Shown: positions 42,556 through 51,293 of the stretch, piece by piece
Position numbering within the stretch: the first letter of the stretch is position 1
How the letters are laid out: each line of letters opens with the position of its first letter
NCBI GenBank assembly: GCA_963605405.1
Contig: CAVCUP010000011.1
Coordinates: 1-64,000 of the forward strand
From: Paratractidigestivibacter sp963605405
Lineage (GTDB): Bacteria; Actinomycetota; Coriobacteriia; Coriobacteriales; Atopobiaceae
Length of the DNA stretch: 64,000 bases
Direction of reading: 5' to 3'
The notes under the pieces: generated by a model
Told to the model about the DNA's origin: nothing
The model's input: the letters and a program-made list of their open reading frames with translations, nothing else
Databases searched by the model: none
Program-made: the position numbers and the translations under genes

Positions 42556-42591
42556 GCGCCGGCCGCGACGTTCGGGCCGGCGCTTCTTTTT
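42556..42591 (+). terminator. Intrinsic terminator inside the ECF operon
   Basis: GCGCCGGCC (42556-42564) with GGCCGGCGC (42575-42583), followed by TTCTTTTT. It separates the S-component genes from the ATPase/EcfT genes, which would lower expression of the energising module relative to the S proteins. Confidence 0.8.
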
Positions 42592-42615
42592 ATGCATGCT
42601 TAGAAAGGCCACGCA

Positions 42616-44442
42616 GTGAGCAACTCAAGCACCTCGCAGCCGATCGTCGAGCTGAGGGACGTCTCGTTCGCCTACGGGCAGGACAGCGCCCGCGCGCTCG
42701 ACCACGTGAGCCTCGCCATCAACGAAGGCGAGTTCGTGGGCGTCATCGGCCCCTCGGGCGCCGGCAAGTCGACGCTCGCCGCCGTGATGAGCGGCGCCAT
42801 CCCCCACCACTACACCGGCCAGCTCTTCGGCGCCACCATGGTCGACGGACACGACACCTGTGAGGTCACCCTCACGGACATCAGCCGCGTGGTCGGCAGC
42901 GTCCTGCAGGACATCGACTCCCAGATGGTCGCCTCCGTGGTCGAGGACGAGATGCTCTTCGGCCTCGAGAACTACGGCGTTCCGCATGACCAGATCGAGG
43001 GCCGGATCGAACGCGCGCTCGAGACGGTCGGCATCCCCCATCTGCGCGACCGCGAGATAGCCAAGCTTTCCGGCGGCCAGAAGCAGAAGGTCGCCATCGC
43101 CGCCATCCTCGCGCTCGCCCCGCGTGTGCTCGTGCTCGACGAGCCCACCGCCGCGCTCGACCCGGCGAGCTCCACGCTCGTCTTCGAGACCCTGCGCCAG
43201 GTCAACGAGGCGGCGGGAATCACGGTCGTCGTCATCGAGCAGAAGGTCGCGCTGCTGTGCAAGTACTGCGAGCGCGTCCTCGTGCTCTCCGAGGGCAAGC
43301 TCGCCTACGACGGCGAGCCGCACGAGGTCTTCGGCCACGCCCGAGAGCTGCGGGCCATCGGCGTCGACAGCCCCCGCGTGGCGAGAATCGCGAACAGCCT
43401 GCTTGAGCACGGCGTCGTCGAGAGCATCGAGCGGCCGTGCCTGAACGTGGCCGAGGCCAAGGGGCTCATCGCCGCTCTCGTGCCCGCCGGCGGCGAGGGC
43501 GCGACGGACAGCGGCGAGCGGGCCGCCCAGGGCGCCTCTTCCCTTATCCCCGACGCTGTCAAGCCGACGCGCCCCTCTCGCCACAAACCGGCCGCGCGCC
43601 CCCATGCCGAGGGCGCGGACCCCGTGGTCGAAGTCGAGGACGTGAGCTTCGCCTACCCCAACCGCGGGGACTCCGTGGCCGGCCTCAACATGCGCGTCTA
43701 CCCCGGCGAGCTGGTAGGCATCATCGGCCAGAACGGCGCCGGCAAGACGACCTTCACCAAGCTGCTCAACGGCCTCTTTAAGCCGAAGACTGGGTCGGTC
43801 CGCATCGCCGGGCTGGACACGCGCGAGGTCCCCACCAGCACGATCGCCGCCCATTGCGCGACGCTCTTCCAGAACCCGGACCGCCAGATCTGCAAGGACA
43901 CCGTGCTCGAGGAGGTCGCCTTCGGCCTTACCCTCCACGGGACGCCGCAGGACGAGGCCGAGCGACGCGCCGCCAAGGTCATCAAGCGCTTCGACCTACC
44001 GGCGGGCGAGTCGCCCTTCTCGCTTTCTCGCGGCCAGCGCCAGATGGTCGCCCTGGCCAGCGTCGTGGTCCTCGACCCGCAGGTCGTGCTCCTCGACGAG
44101 CCGACGAGCGGCCTCGACTACCGCGAGTGCATGACCGTTATGGAGACGGTGCGCGAGATGGCCGAGCGCGGCTGCGCCGTGATCATGGTCTGCCACGACA
44201 TGGAGGTCGTGAGCGACTTCGCCGAGCGCATCGTGGTCATGACCAAGGGCAAGATCGCCGCGCGCGACCAGGCGGACGCGGTGTTCGCCGACGACGAGCT
44301 GATGGCCGCCGCCTACGTGGAGCCTCCGCAGGTCATCGCCCTCGCGAAGGAGCTCGCCACGGACATCTCGCCCGAGTTCGCGGGCATCAGCCAGGTATCC
44401 GGCATCGTCGACCTCGTGGAGGAGATGGTCAATCGTGGGTAG
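42616..44442 (+). CDS. ECF transporter ATPase, two ATP-binding domains in one chain
   Basis: 608 residues from a GTG (AGAAAGG upstream). Domain 1 (about 8-240): Walker A GPSGAGKSTL, signature LSGGQKQKVAI, Walker B VLVLDEPTAALDP. Domain 2 (about 335-560): Walker A GQNGAGKTTF, signature LSRGQRQMVAL (one position off consensus), Walker B VVLLDEPTSGLD. A 70-residue Ala/Pro-rich linker joins them. Equivalent to a fused EcfA1-EcfA2. It energises the S components through EcfT. Confidence 0.94.
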   Translation: MSNSSTSQPIVELRDVSFAYGQDSARALDHVSLAINEGEFVGVIGPSGAGKSTLAAVMSGAIPHHYTGQLFGATMVDGHDTCEVTLTDISRVVGSVLQDIDSQMVASVVEDEMLFGLENYGVPHDQIEGRIERALETVGIPHLRDREIAKLSGGQKQKVAIAAILALAPRVLVLDEPTAALDPASSTLVFETLRQVNEAAGITVVVIEQKVALLCKYCERVLVLSEGKLAYDGEPHEVFGHARELRAIGVDSPRVARIANSLLEHGVVESIERPCLNVAEAKGLIAALVPAGGEGATDSGERAAQGASSLIPDAVKPTRPSRHKPAARPHAEGADPVVEVEDVSFAYPNRGDSVAGLNMRVYPGELVGIIGQNGAGKTTFTKLLNGLFKPKTGSVRIAGLDTREVPTSTIAAHCATLFQNPDRQICKDTVLEEVAFGLTLHGTPQDEAERRAAKVIKRFDLPAGESPFSLSRGQRQMVALASVVVLDPQVVLLDEPTSGLDYRECMTVMETVREMAERGCAVIMVCHDMEVVSDFAERIVVMTKGKIAARDQADAVFADDELMAAAYVEPPQVIALAKELATDISPEFAGISQVSGIVDLVEEMVNRG

Positions 44443-45181
44443 CGTCATCGACTATATCCCGGGCAACTCCCTGCTGCACAAGCTGAACCCCGTCACCAAG
44501 CTCGCGCTCGCCGCGGCCATCATCCTGGCCACCTTCCTCGGCGACACGTATCCCCTGCTCATCGCCCTGCTCGTGCTCACGTTCGCCCTCGGCTCCTACG
44601 CCAAGGCGAGCGCCGGCCTCGTCACGCTCGCCAAGCTCATGGTGCCGCTCTCGGTGATCATGCTCGTGCTGCAGACCGCGTTTATCCGCACGGGCGACGC
44701 GCTCTTTGCGTGGGTCACCGTTGACGGCGTGGTCACCGGCACGAAGGCCGCCCTGCGCCTGCTGGGCGTCGCGCTGCCGCTCATCCTGATGCTCACCGTG
44801 ACCAAGCTGAACGACCTGGCCAACGCCGTGGTCGAGGTGCTCCACGTGCCGTACCGCTACGCCTTCACCTTCACGACCGCGCTGCGCTTCGTCCCCGTGT
44901 TCAGCCAGGAGATGAACGCCATCATGGAGGCCCAGACCGCCCGCGGCGTCGAGTACGACACCAAGAATCCCATCAAGAAGCTGCAGCTCATGCTGCCTTT
45001 GTGCGTGCCCCTGCTCGTGAGCTCCGTCGGCAAGACGGACGCGACGGCGCTCGCCGCCGAGCAGCGCGGCTTCTACCTGCGCACGCGCGAGAGCAGCTAC
45101 AAGCGCTACCCCATGGGCGGCGGCGACTACGCCGTGCTCGCGTGCTGCGTCGCGCTGATCGTGCTCGGGGTGTTGTTCTAG
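44435..45181 (+). CDS. ECF transporter T component (EcfT/CbiQ-like)
   Basis: 248 residues from a GTG overlapping the ATPase stop by eight bases. Five or more helices, and the coupling motif ARGVEYDTKNPI (ARG box) plus a second AEQRGFYLRT (about 205-215), both diagnostic of EcfT coupling helices. Links the S protein to the ATPases. Confidence 0.93.
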   Translation: MGSVIDYIPGNSLLHKLNPVTKLALAAAIILATFLGDTYPLLIALLVLTFALGSYAKASAGLVTLAKLMVPLSVIMLVLQTAFIRTGDALFAWVTVDGVVTGTKAALRLLGVALPLILMLTVTKLNDLANAVVEVLHVPYRYAFTFTTALRFVPVFSQEMNAIMEAQTARGVEYDTKNPIKKLQLMLPLCVPLLVSSVGKTDATALAAEQRGFYLRTRESSYKRYPMGGGDYAVLACCVALIVLGVLF

Positions 45182-45238
45182 GCGCCTTGCGGACACCGCG
45201 AGGATTCGCGCGGGCGGGCAGCCCGCACGCCGACAAGC

Positions 45239-45282
45239 AAGCGCCCGGGACGGTTCGTTTGAGCCGTCCCGGGCGCTTCTTG
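45239..45282 (+). terminator. Terminator of the ECF operon
   Basis: AAGCGCCCGGGACGG (45239-45253) pairs perfectly with CCGTCCCGGGCGCTT (45264-45278), followed by CTTGTT. It may also serve the convergent gene. Confidence 0.85.
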
Positions 45283-45356
45283 TTGGCGCCTCTTGCCTTT
45301 GTTTCTTGCCCGCACCGCTTAGTTGCGCTGGTCATCGGTCGTTTGCCTGCCTTCAT

Positions 45357-46760
45357 CTACTGCTCGAGACGGCTCACCGTGGAGGTCTGGCCGGTCTCCG
45401 GGTCGGTATAGGAGCTGGTGAAGCCGGTAACCTTGTTGTCGCCGTTGAAGTGGACCTTCATCACGTAGGTGAAGTTGGCCTGCTTGCTCCAGCCGGAGGT
45501 CGGGTTCTCGCGGTGACCCGCGACGTCGACGGAGACCGTGGCCACGCCGTCCTTGTAGTCGGTCACCTTGGCGGCGGTGCAGATATCCTCTCCGTCGTTG
45601 AGAGCGGCGCCCTTGCCGCGGGTGAGCTCAGCGTACAGGTGGCTGGAGGGGTCGACGTAGTTGCAGACGCGCTGAGTCCAGTCGTCGATGGGGCGAGCCT
45701 CGGAGTCGTCCTCGTTGTTCACCGTGCAGTTGGTCCACCAAGTCTTGCAGAAAGCCGCTGCGGCGTCCTTACGGGTCCTGGCGGTCGCCTCTTCAGTCTG
45801 GGAGGCCACGGCAACGGCGTTGGCGTCCGCGTTGTTCTCGGCGTTGTTGTTGGTGTTCGCGCTGTTGTCGGAGGCGGCGTTGTTGTTGGCGTTGTTGTTG
45901 GCGAACTTGGCCTTAGCCTCCTCATCGGCCTTTGCCTTTGCGTCGGCTTCCGCCTTCGCCTTGGCCTCTGCGTCGGCCTTTGCCTTCGCGGCTGCGTCCG
46001 CCTTCGCCTTGGCTTCCGCGTCGGCCTTCGCCTTCGCGGCTGCGTCCGCCTTCGCCTTGGCTTCCGCGTCCGCCTTGGCCTTGGCCTCTGCGTCGGCCTT
46101 CGCCTTGGCTTCCGCGTCGGCCTTCGCCTTTGCGTCGGCTTCCGCCTTCGCCTTGGCCTCTGCGTCGGCCTTCGCCTTCGCGGCTGCGTCCGCCTTGGCC
46201 TTGGCTTCCGCGTCCGCCTTGGCCTTAGCATCAGCAGCGGCCTTGGCGTCGGTCTTCTGCTGGGTGGACTTCGACTCGGTGGTCTTGGTGGTTGCGTTGG
46301 CGGTGGCCTTCTCCTGCGTGGCCTTAACGGTCGTTGCCTTGGAATCGGCCGCGGCGTCGCCCTTGGCGTCCGCCTTGGCGTCGGTCTTGGAATCGGTCGT
46401 AGTGGCCTTGGAATCGGCCTTGCCCTGGACGGACTGGGCGCTTACCTGCTGGGCGGCCTGGTTCGTCTGGTCGCGAGTCAGGAGGCTAAATCCCGCGCCC
46501 GCACCGAGCCCGACGACGATGGCGGCAGCGACGGCCACGGCGACGAGCCTCTTCTTCTTGGAATCGCCGTGAGGGGACTTCTTGGCGTGGTAAGCGCCCG
46601 GCACGTAGCCTTCTGCGTCGTTGGGGTTCGTGTCGTTCACGCCCGCGGGCGCGCCCGGCAGAATCTCGGTCATCGGGGCGCCGGCGGCCTCGGCACCGCA
46701 GTTGGGGCAGAACTTGTCGTTCTCGGACATCTGGGACCCGCAGTAAGCACAGTAACGCAT
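45357..46760 (-). CDS. Zinc-ribbon membrane protein with Ala/Lys/Asp helical repeat stalk
   Basis: 467 residues; AAGGAGGTCGCC before the ATG. N-terminal zinc ribbon YCAYCGSQ and KFCPNCGAE (CxxC-x11-CxxC), a linker, one membrane helix (LVAVAVAAAIVVGLGAGAGF), then about 110 residues of ADAEAKAKA-type repeats forming a charged alpha-helical stalk. An Asn-rich linker (NNNANNNAAS) leads to a C-terminal beta-rich domain (about 330-467) with three or four cysteines that looks NTF2-like (VTDYKDGVATVSVDVAGH, FTYVMKVHFNGDNKV). The N-terminus is cytoplasmic and the stalk external by prediction. Possibly a wall-spanning sensor or scaffold; function unknown. Confidence 0.8.
   Translation of the reverse strand: MRYCAYCGSQMSENDKFCPNCGAEAAGAPMTEILPGAPAGVNDTNPNDAEGYVPGAYHAKKSPHGDSKKKRLVAVAVAAAIVVGLGAGAGFSLLTRDQTNQAAQQVSAQSVQGKADSKATTTDSKTDAKADAKGDAAADSKATTVKATQEKATANATTKTTESKSTQQKTDAKAAADAKAKADAEAKAKADAAAKAKADAEAKAKAEADAKAKADAEAKAKADAEAKAKADAEAKAKADAAAKAKADAEAKAKADAAAKAKADAEAKAKAEADAKAKADEEAKAKFANNNANNNAASDNSANTNNNAENNADANAVAVASQTEEATARTRKDAAAAFCKTWWTNCTVNNEDDSEARPIDDWTQRVCNYVDPSSHLYAELTRGKGAALNDGEDICTAAKVTDYKDGVATVSVDVAGHRENPTSGWSKQANFTYVMKVHFNGDNKVTGFTSSYTDPETGQTSTVSRLEQ
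45905..46240 (-). repeat. Tandem repeat encoding A-(D/E)-A-K-A-K-A units
   Basis: About 336 bases of imperfect 24-base repeats (GCC/GAC/GAG/AAG codons), each coding for roughly ADAEAKAK or ADAAAKAK. Units vary mainly at third positions and between Glu and Ala. Copy-number change would alter stalk length in frame. Confidence 0.85.
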
Positions 46761-47092
46761 GGCGACCTCCTTATTACGGAAGCGATTGATGGCATCACTC
46801 TTTTAACCGCCCTTTGAGCGGGCAATTAAATTAACACGAGGTAGATATACTGTTTGAATCAATTTGGGTTCCAAGGCGAGAATCTTTTGTGACCCGCCTG
46901 GGACTAAGAGTATAGCAGGGCGCCCAGCAGCCGCACGCGCGAATTGGCCCCGCAGGACCTAAATGAACACGGTGGCTATTAGCGTCGCCAGCACAGAGCC
47001 TAATCCATCAAAAAAGAAACGACACAAGGGGCTACCCCTTGTGTCGCCTACGGAATGGTATGTATAAAGAAGCGGTGCCTTTGCCGGGTTCG
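46761..47092. other. Intergenic region before the zinc-ribbon gene
   Basis: 332 bases with no gene. An AT-richer part (46800-46880) probably holds the promoter of the zinc-ribbon gene, though no convincing -35/-10 pair stands out. The other end holds the tsaBD terminator. Nothing else recognised. Confidence 0.5.
47008..47046 (-). terminator. Terminator of the TsaB-RimI-TsaD gene
   Basis: CGACACAAGGGG and CCCCTTGTGTCG (47020-47031, 47035-47046), perfect 12-bp stem with a three-base loop, followed on the minus strand by TTTCTTTTTT. Confidence 0.9.
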
Positions 47093-49537
47093 CTAGCGGT
47101 CCCAAGCGGGAGGAACGGGCGCATCGGCCGACGACCAAGTGCCCAGAGGCGCGTTGGGCGCGGCGTCCAGAGTGAGGGGCGCAAAGTTGCCGGCGAGGTA
47201 GCTGCGCAGCGCCGGGATGCCGATCATGGCGGCGTTGTCGCCGCAGGCGCGCATGGGGGGCACCGTCACGCGAACGCCCATCTTGCCAAAGGTCTTCTGG
47301 TACGCGCCGCGCAGCTCCGGGTTCGCCGCCACGCCGCCGCCGATGCAGATGTCCGAGACGCCCGTCTGCTCGACGGCCGTCCGGGCCTTGGCCACCTGCA
47401 CGTCCACGACCGCTGCCTCGAAGCTCGCCGCGAGGTCGGGCAGGTTGATGGGCCGGCCGGCACGGTTCTCGCCCTCGATGTAGGTGATGACGGCCGTCTT
47501 GAGGCCGCTGAGGCTGAAGCTGTAGTCGCCCGAGTGCATCATGGCGCGCGGGAAGTGGATGGCCTTCTTGTTGCCCTTTGCCGCGAGCTTGCTGATCACG
47601 GGGCCGCCGGGATAGCCCAGGCCGAGCGCCTTGGCCACCTTGTCGAAGGCCTCCCCCACTGCGTCGTCAATGGTCTGGCCGAGCACCTCGTAGTCGCCCC
47701 ACGCGCGCACGTGGACGAGCATGGTGTTGCCGCCGGAGACGAGGCTCGCCACAAAGGGCGGCTCAAGGTCAGGCGTCTCGAAGAGATTCGCCATCAGGTG
47801 GCCCTCGAGGTGGTGCACGGCAATAAGCGGCAGGTCAGCGGCGGCGCAGAGGCCCTTTGCGAAGGCAACGCCAACCACGAGCGCGCCCACTAGGCCCGGC
47901 CCCGCGGTCACGCCCACGGCGGCCAGGTCGGACGGCGCCAGGGTGTCCACGCCGAAGTGCTCGCCGGCGCGGGCGAGTGTCTCCTCAAAGACGCCGACGA
48001 TGGCCTCGGTGTGCTTGCGGCTCGCGATCTCGGGCACGACGCCGCCGAAGCGCGCGTGGAAGTCGATCTGGGTCGCCACGACGCTCGCGCATACGACGCC
48101 GTGCGAATCCGTTACGGCCATGGCGGTCTCGTCGCAGGAGGACTCGATGGAGAGGATGAGCGGGCCCGCGGCTGCTATTGCGGCGGCGGCAGCGTCGTCG
48201 CGCGGCGCGGGCTGGATGGGCCAGGGGCGAATGGACGCGCGCGGCGCGGGGTCGCGGTCCGCATCGGGAGAGACGTCAACGAGCGGCAGGTCGGCACGCA
48301 TGATTCGCGCATCGTGGCCCGCGCCGTAGTAGTTGGGGCGCACGCCGGCCTCGGTATAGCCGAGCTTCTCATAGAGCTTCTCGGCGGCAGCGTTTCCGAC
48401 CTCGACCTCAAGCGTGGACCACGTGGCGTTGAGCATCTGCGCGTCGTAGGCCACGCGCGCGAGCAGGCGCGCGGCGATGCCCTCGCGGCGGCGGCCGGCG
48501 ACCACGGCGACGTTGGCCACCTGCAGCTCATCGGCCACGACGGTTCCGCCCGCGTAGCCGATGACCTGGCCGCGGTCGTGCGCGACCCACCACACGTGAT
48601 TGCGCGTGGTCACGTCTTCATAAAAGACCTGCTCGGACCACGGCTCGTGGTTGGCGTCGGCAAAGACCTCGGCCTCGAGCTCGGCCACGGCATGGACGTC
48701 GTTGACCGTCATGGGGCGCAGCTGCGAGTGAATGCCCGCAAGCGCGTCGTCGCAGCCGGTGAGCTCGACGGTAGCGGGCTTCTTGAGGCCGAGGCGCGTG
48801 CGCTCGGTCTCCTCGGCGTCGGAAAGGCGCGTGTAGATGGGCAGCACGAGCGCAGGATCGCCGAGGGTGCCGCCGGCAGGAGCCGCGTGGAACACGTCAG
48901 CCCCGGCAGCCGCGCGAAGAAGCCCCTCGCCCGTGGGCCACCAGGCTCCCTCGGACGCCGTGCAATCCGCCGAGAAGCCCGCCGCCTCGAAGCGCTCGCG
49001 ATACTTGACCAGGCCGTTTCCAGAAAGCGTGAGGTCTCCGGCGTCCGCACGGGCCGCAAGGTCGGCCACGGCGGCGTCGGCCTTAACGACCGTCTCGGCC
49101 GCGAAGGTGCGGTGCGCGCCCGCGTCGTCCAGCCGATAGATGCCCGGGTAGACCTCGCCGCGCATGGCGTCGCCCATCACCGCGAGCGTGCCGCGCGCGC
49201 CGGCCGCATGGGCCGACCACGCCATCGCGTCGAGCGCCGAAACGCCAAAGAGGGGCAGCCCCGCGCCGCACGCCAGGCCCTTGGCCGTGGCGATGCCGAT
49301 GCGCACGCCCGTGAAGGAGCCGGGGCCGCGCCCCACGAGCACCGCATCGACGTCGGCCATGGTAAGGCCGGCTTCTGTCAGCGCTTCTTTGCACGTGGAG
49401 ACGAGCTCTACGTTCGCCTGACGGCGGCACATGTGGTCGCGGCAAGAAAGGACCTCGACCGCGCTTCCGTCCACGCGCCCCACGGCGCAGGCGAGCATGT
49501 CGGTCGAGGTATCGAGGGCAAGGACGATCATGGGCAT
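47093..49537 (-). CDS. TsaB-RimI-TsaD triple fusion
   Basis: 814 residues. Part 1 (about 1-225) is TsaB: LALDTSTDMLACAVG, GRGPGSFTGVRIGIATAKGL. Part 2 (about 262-430) is a RimI-type GNAT acetyltransferase for ribosomal protein S18: VANVAVVAGRRREGIAARLL, NAAAEKLYEKLGY. Part 3 (about 466-814) is TsaD: SIESSCDETAMAV, VGVAFAKGL, AVHHLEGH (metal-binding His), FVASLVSGGNT, GGGVAANPELR. TsaB and TsaD make the t6A37 tRNA modification complex; TsaE, which completes it, is encoded 2 kb away. TsaB-RimI or RimI-TsaD fusions are known; all three in one chain is less common. No frameshift seen. Confidence 0.95.
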   Translation of the reverse strand: MPMIVLALDTSTDMLACAVGRVDGSAVEVLSCRDHMCRRQANVELVSTCKEALTEAGLTMADVDAVLVGRGPGSFTGVRIGIATAKGLACGAGLPLFGVSALDAMAWSAHAAGARGTLAVMGDAMRGEVYPGIYRLDDAGAHRTFAAETVVKADAAVADLAARADAGDLTLSGNGLVKYRERFEAAGFSADCTASEGAWWPTGEGLLRAAAGADVFHAAPAGGTLGDPALVLPIYTRLSDAEETERTRLGLKKPATVELTGCDDALAGIHSQLRPMTVNDVHAVAELEAEVFADANHEPWSEQVFYEDVTTRNHVWWVAHDRGQVIGYAGGTVVADELQVANVAVVAGRRREGIAARLLARVAYDAQMLNATWSTLEVEVGNAAAEKLYEKLGYTEAGVRPNYYGAGHDARIMRADLPLVDVSPDADRDPAPRASIRPWPIQPAPRDDAAAAAIAAAGPLILSIESSCDETAMAVTDSHGVVCASVVATQIDFHARFGGVVPEIASRKHTEAIVGVFEETLARAGEHFGVDTLAPSDLAAVGVTAGPGLVGALVVGVAFAKGLCAAADLPLIAVHHLEGHLMANLFETPDLEPPFVASLVSGGNTMLVHVRAWGDYEVLGQTIDDAVGEAFDKVAKALGLGYPGGPVISKLAAKGNKKAIHFPRAMMHSGDYSFSLSGLKTAVITYIEGENRAGRPINLPDLAASFEAAVVDVQVAKARTAVEQTGVSDICIGGGVAANPELRGAYQKTFGKMGVRVTVPPMRACGDNAAMIGIPALRSYLAGNFAPLTLDAAPNAPLGTWSSADAPVPPAWDR

Positions 49538-49640
49538 TCCTTCTTCGCAGATTCAACGCCCCTTAGTGTAACGCCGCGTGCGGCCGCGTCCCTCGGTGCA
49601 TCTCTTGCTTCGAGGGGCTGCCCGGTGAAGCCGCTCCCGG

Positions 49641-50081
49641 CTACCCGTTCATCTGCGCGTGCTCGGCAGCGACGGCCTCGATGAGGCGCACAAGCGGCCA
49701 CGTTTTGTTCTGCTTGGTAAGAACCGCCTTCGGACCCACGACGCACCCCGCCTCGCGGCATCCGGAAATAAACCCGTTGACCTGCGCTTCGTTCATGTTG
49801 CACAGAAGGACGAAATCACCCTCGGGCAGCGGTCCCGCATAGTCGGTGAACGCCGGGCGAAACCCCACGAGGCCCGCGAACGCTCCCGCCGGGTCGCCCA
49901 GACGCGCCGGCGCGGCCACCCGCACGCGCACTCCGAGCCCGCGCAGCACCTCGCGCACCGCGTCGCCCTTCTTGCCGGCCGCCTCCCCGAAGGAAGGGTC
50001 AAGCCCCCAGAGCACCGCCGTGGCGACGGGCACCGAGGGCTTGACCTTCTTGGCAGCCTTTTTGTTCGGCTTACCAGCCAT
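49641..50081 (-). CDS. DUF3783 domain protein
   Basis: 146 residues from the ATG at 50081. A Lys-rich start (KPNKKAAKKVK) is followed by two alpha/beta segments. The C-terminal half carries the DUF3783 pattern: FVLLCNMNEAQVNGFISGCR, VGPKAVLTKQNKTWPLVRLI. No biochemical role is established. It lies five bases after the rubrerythrin stop, so it is co-transcribed with the peroxide-defence gene. Confidence 0.75.
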   Translation of the reverse strand: MAGKPNKKAAKKVKPSVPVATAVLWGLDPSFGEAAGKKGDAVREVLRGLGVRVRVAAPARLGDPAGAFAGLVGFRPAFTDYAGPLPEGDFVLLCNMNEAQVNGFISGCREAGCVVGPKAVLTKQNKTWPLVRLIEAVAAEHAQMNG

Positions 50082-50086
50082 GCCGC

Positions 50087-50674
50087 TTAGCCGAAGTAGC
50101 GGTCGAGCAGGCCCTTGAGAGCCTTGCCGTGGCGAGCCTCGTCGCGAGCCATCTCGTGCACGGTGTCGTGGATGGCGTCGAGGCCGTTCTTCTTGGCGCA
50201 GGCGGCCAGCTCGACCTTGCCGGCGGTGGCGCCGAACTCGCAGTCGACGCGCCAGGCCAGGTTGTCCTTGGTGGTGGCCTTCATGTTCGGCTCGAGCTCG
50301 GTGCCCAGGAGCTCGGCGAACTTGGCGGCGTGCTCGGCCTCCTCGTAAGCGGCCTTCTCCCAGTAGAGACCAACCTCGGGATAGCCCTCGCGGTGGGCGA
50401 TGCGGGCCATGCAGAGATACATGCCGACCTCGGAGCACTCGCCAGTGAAGTTGGCCTTGAGCTGCTCGAGGATGTAGGCCTTGTCCTCGTCGGAGATGTC
50501 GGGGTTGTCCTTGACGGTCTTGTCGTAGACGCCGTACTCGTGCTCGGCGGCGAGCTCGAGCTCACCCTCGACCTTCTCGAACATCTTGGCCGGAGCGTGG
50601 CAGACAGGGCACTCCGCGGGCGGCTCGGCGCCCTCGTAGATGTAACCGCAGACCTTGCAAACCCACTTATCCAT
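50087..50674 (-). CDS. Rubrerythrin, reverse type (rubredoxin domain first)
   Basis: 195 residues. The N-terminal rubredoxin-like site CKVCGY...CPVCHAP (Cys 6, 9, 22, 25 approx.) is followed by a four-helix ferritin-like diiron domain with ECSEVGMYLCMARIA, EEAEHAAKF and EMARDEARHGKAL. The domain order is the reverse of classical rubrerythrin and matches NADH-dependent peroxidases of anaerobes. Encoded 83 bases downstream of a PerR-like regulator that probably controls it. Confidence 0.93.
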   Translation of the reverse strand: MDKWVCKVCGYIYEGAEPPAECPVCHAPAKMFEKVEGELELAAEHEYGVYDKTVKDNPDISDEDKAYILEQLKANFTGECSEVGMYLCMARIAHREGYPEVGLYWEKAAYEEAEHAAKFAELLGTELEPNMKATTKDNLAWRVDCEFGATAGKVELAACAKKNGLDAIHDTVHEMARDEARHGKALKGLLDRYFG

Positions 50675-50757
50675 GATGCGTTCCTCTCTCTTGGGCGAGC
50701 GCCCGTGCGCCCGCGCCTCCACTGTCGCGCAACCGCCTCCCCAGGCGGTCGTTTGAG

Positions 50758-51141
50758 CTAAGCCTTCTGGCAAGCAGGGCAGATGCCGTCGAACTGCAGC
50801 GTGTGCCCCAAGATCCGATAACCCGAGGTCTTCGCCGCGTCGGCTTCGATACCGCCGGGCACGCTGACCTCGACGTCGTCCACGCAACCGCACATCGTGC
50901 AGCGCACGTGGTAGTGATCGAACACTTGGTGGTCGAAGTGATCGGCGCCGTTGTTGATCTTGACCTTGAGCGCGACACCGTCCTCGGAGAGCTTGTTGAG
51001 GAGGCGGTACACCGTCGCCTTGCTGATGGTCGGGTGCTCGGCGTGGACCGCTTCGAAGACCTCGTCTGCCGTGGGATGATTGGCCAGGCCGCACAGCGCT
51101 TCAAGCACGATCTCGCGTTGAACCGTGTTGCGCGCGCTCAT
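50758..51141 (-). CDS. Fur-family regulator, PerR-like
   Basis: 127 residues. Winged helix with NHPTADEVFEAVH and ISKATVYRLLNKL, then the metal-binding half DHFDHQVFDHYHVRCTMCG and GICPACQ. The two CxxC pairs form the structural zinc site. The HYH motif and Asp after CGCVD fit the regulatory site of PerR. Position before rubrerythrin supports a peroxide-response role. I cannot exclude iron or zinc sensing. Confidence 0.88.
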   Translation of the reverse strand: MSARNTVQREIVLEALCGLANHPTADEVFEAVHAEHPTISKATVYRLLNKLSEDGVALKVKINNGADHFDHQVFDHYHVRCTMCGCVDDVEVSVPGGIEADAAKTSGYRILGHTLQFDGICPACQKA

Positions 51142-51183
51142 CCGGCCTCCCCTCGCTTCGGCGTCTTCCTGCTTGCTGAGGTA

Positions 51184-51212
51184 ACTATAGCCTTAATAGG
51201 AATGAGTATCAA
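51184..51212 (-). promoter_or_regulatory. Promoter of the perR-rubrerythrin unit
   Basis: Minus strand TTGATA (51212-51207), 17 bases, TATAGT (51189-51184): a near-consensus promoter about 45 bases before the start codon. The spacer region is AT-rich with imperfect dyads (TATTGATACTCATTCCTATTA) that could be a Fur/PerR box. Confidence 0.65.
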
Positions 51213-51293
51213 TAGGTATTTTTTACTATTTAGTTAGCCATAGCCAACTCCTCGGCGAGCTCTGGCCTTCTTCCTCCGGGAGGGCCACGTGCC

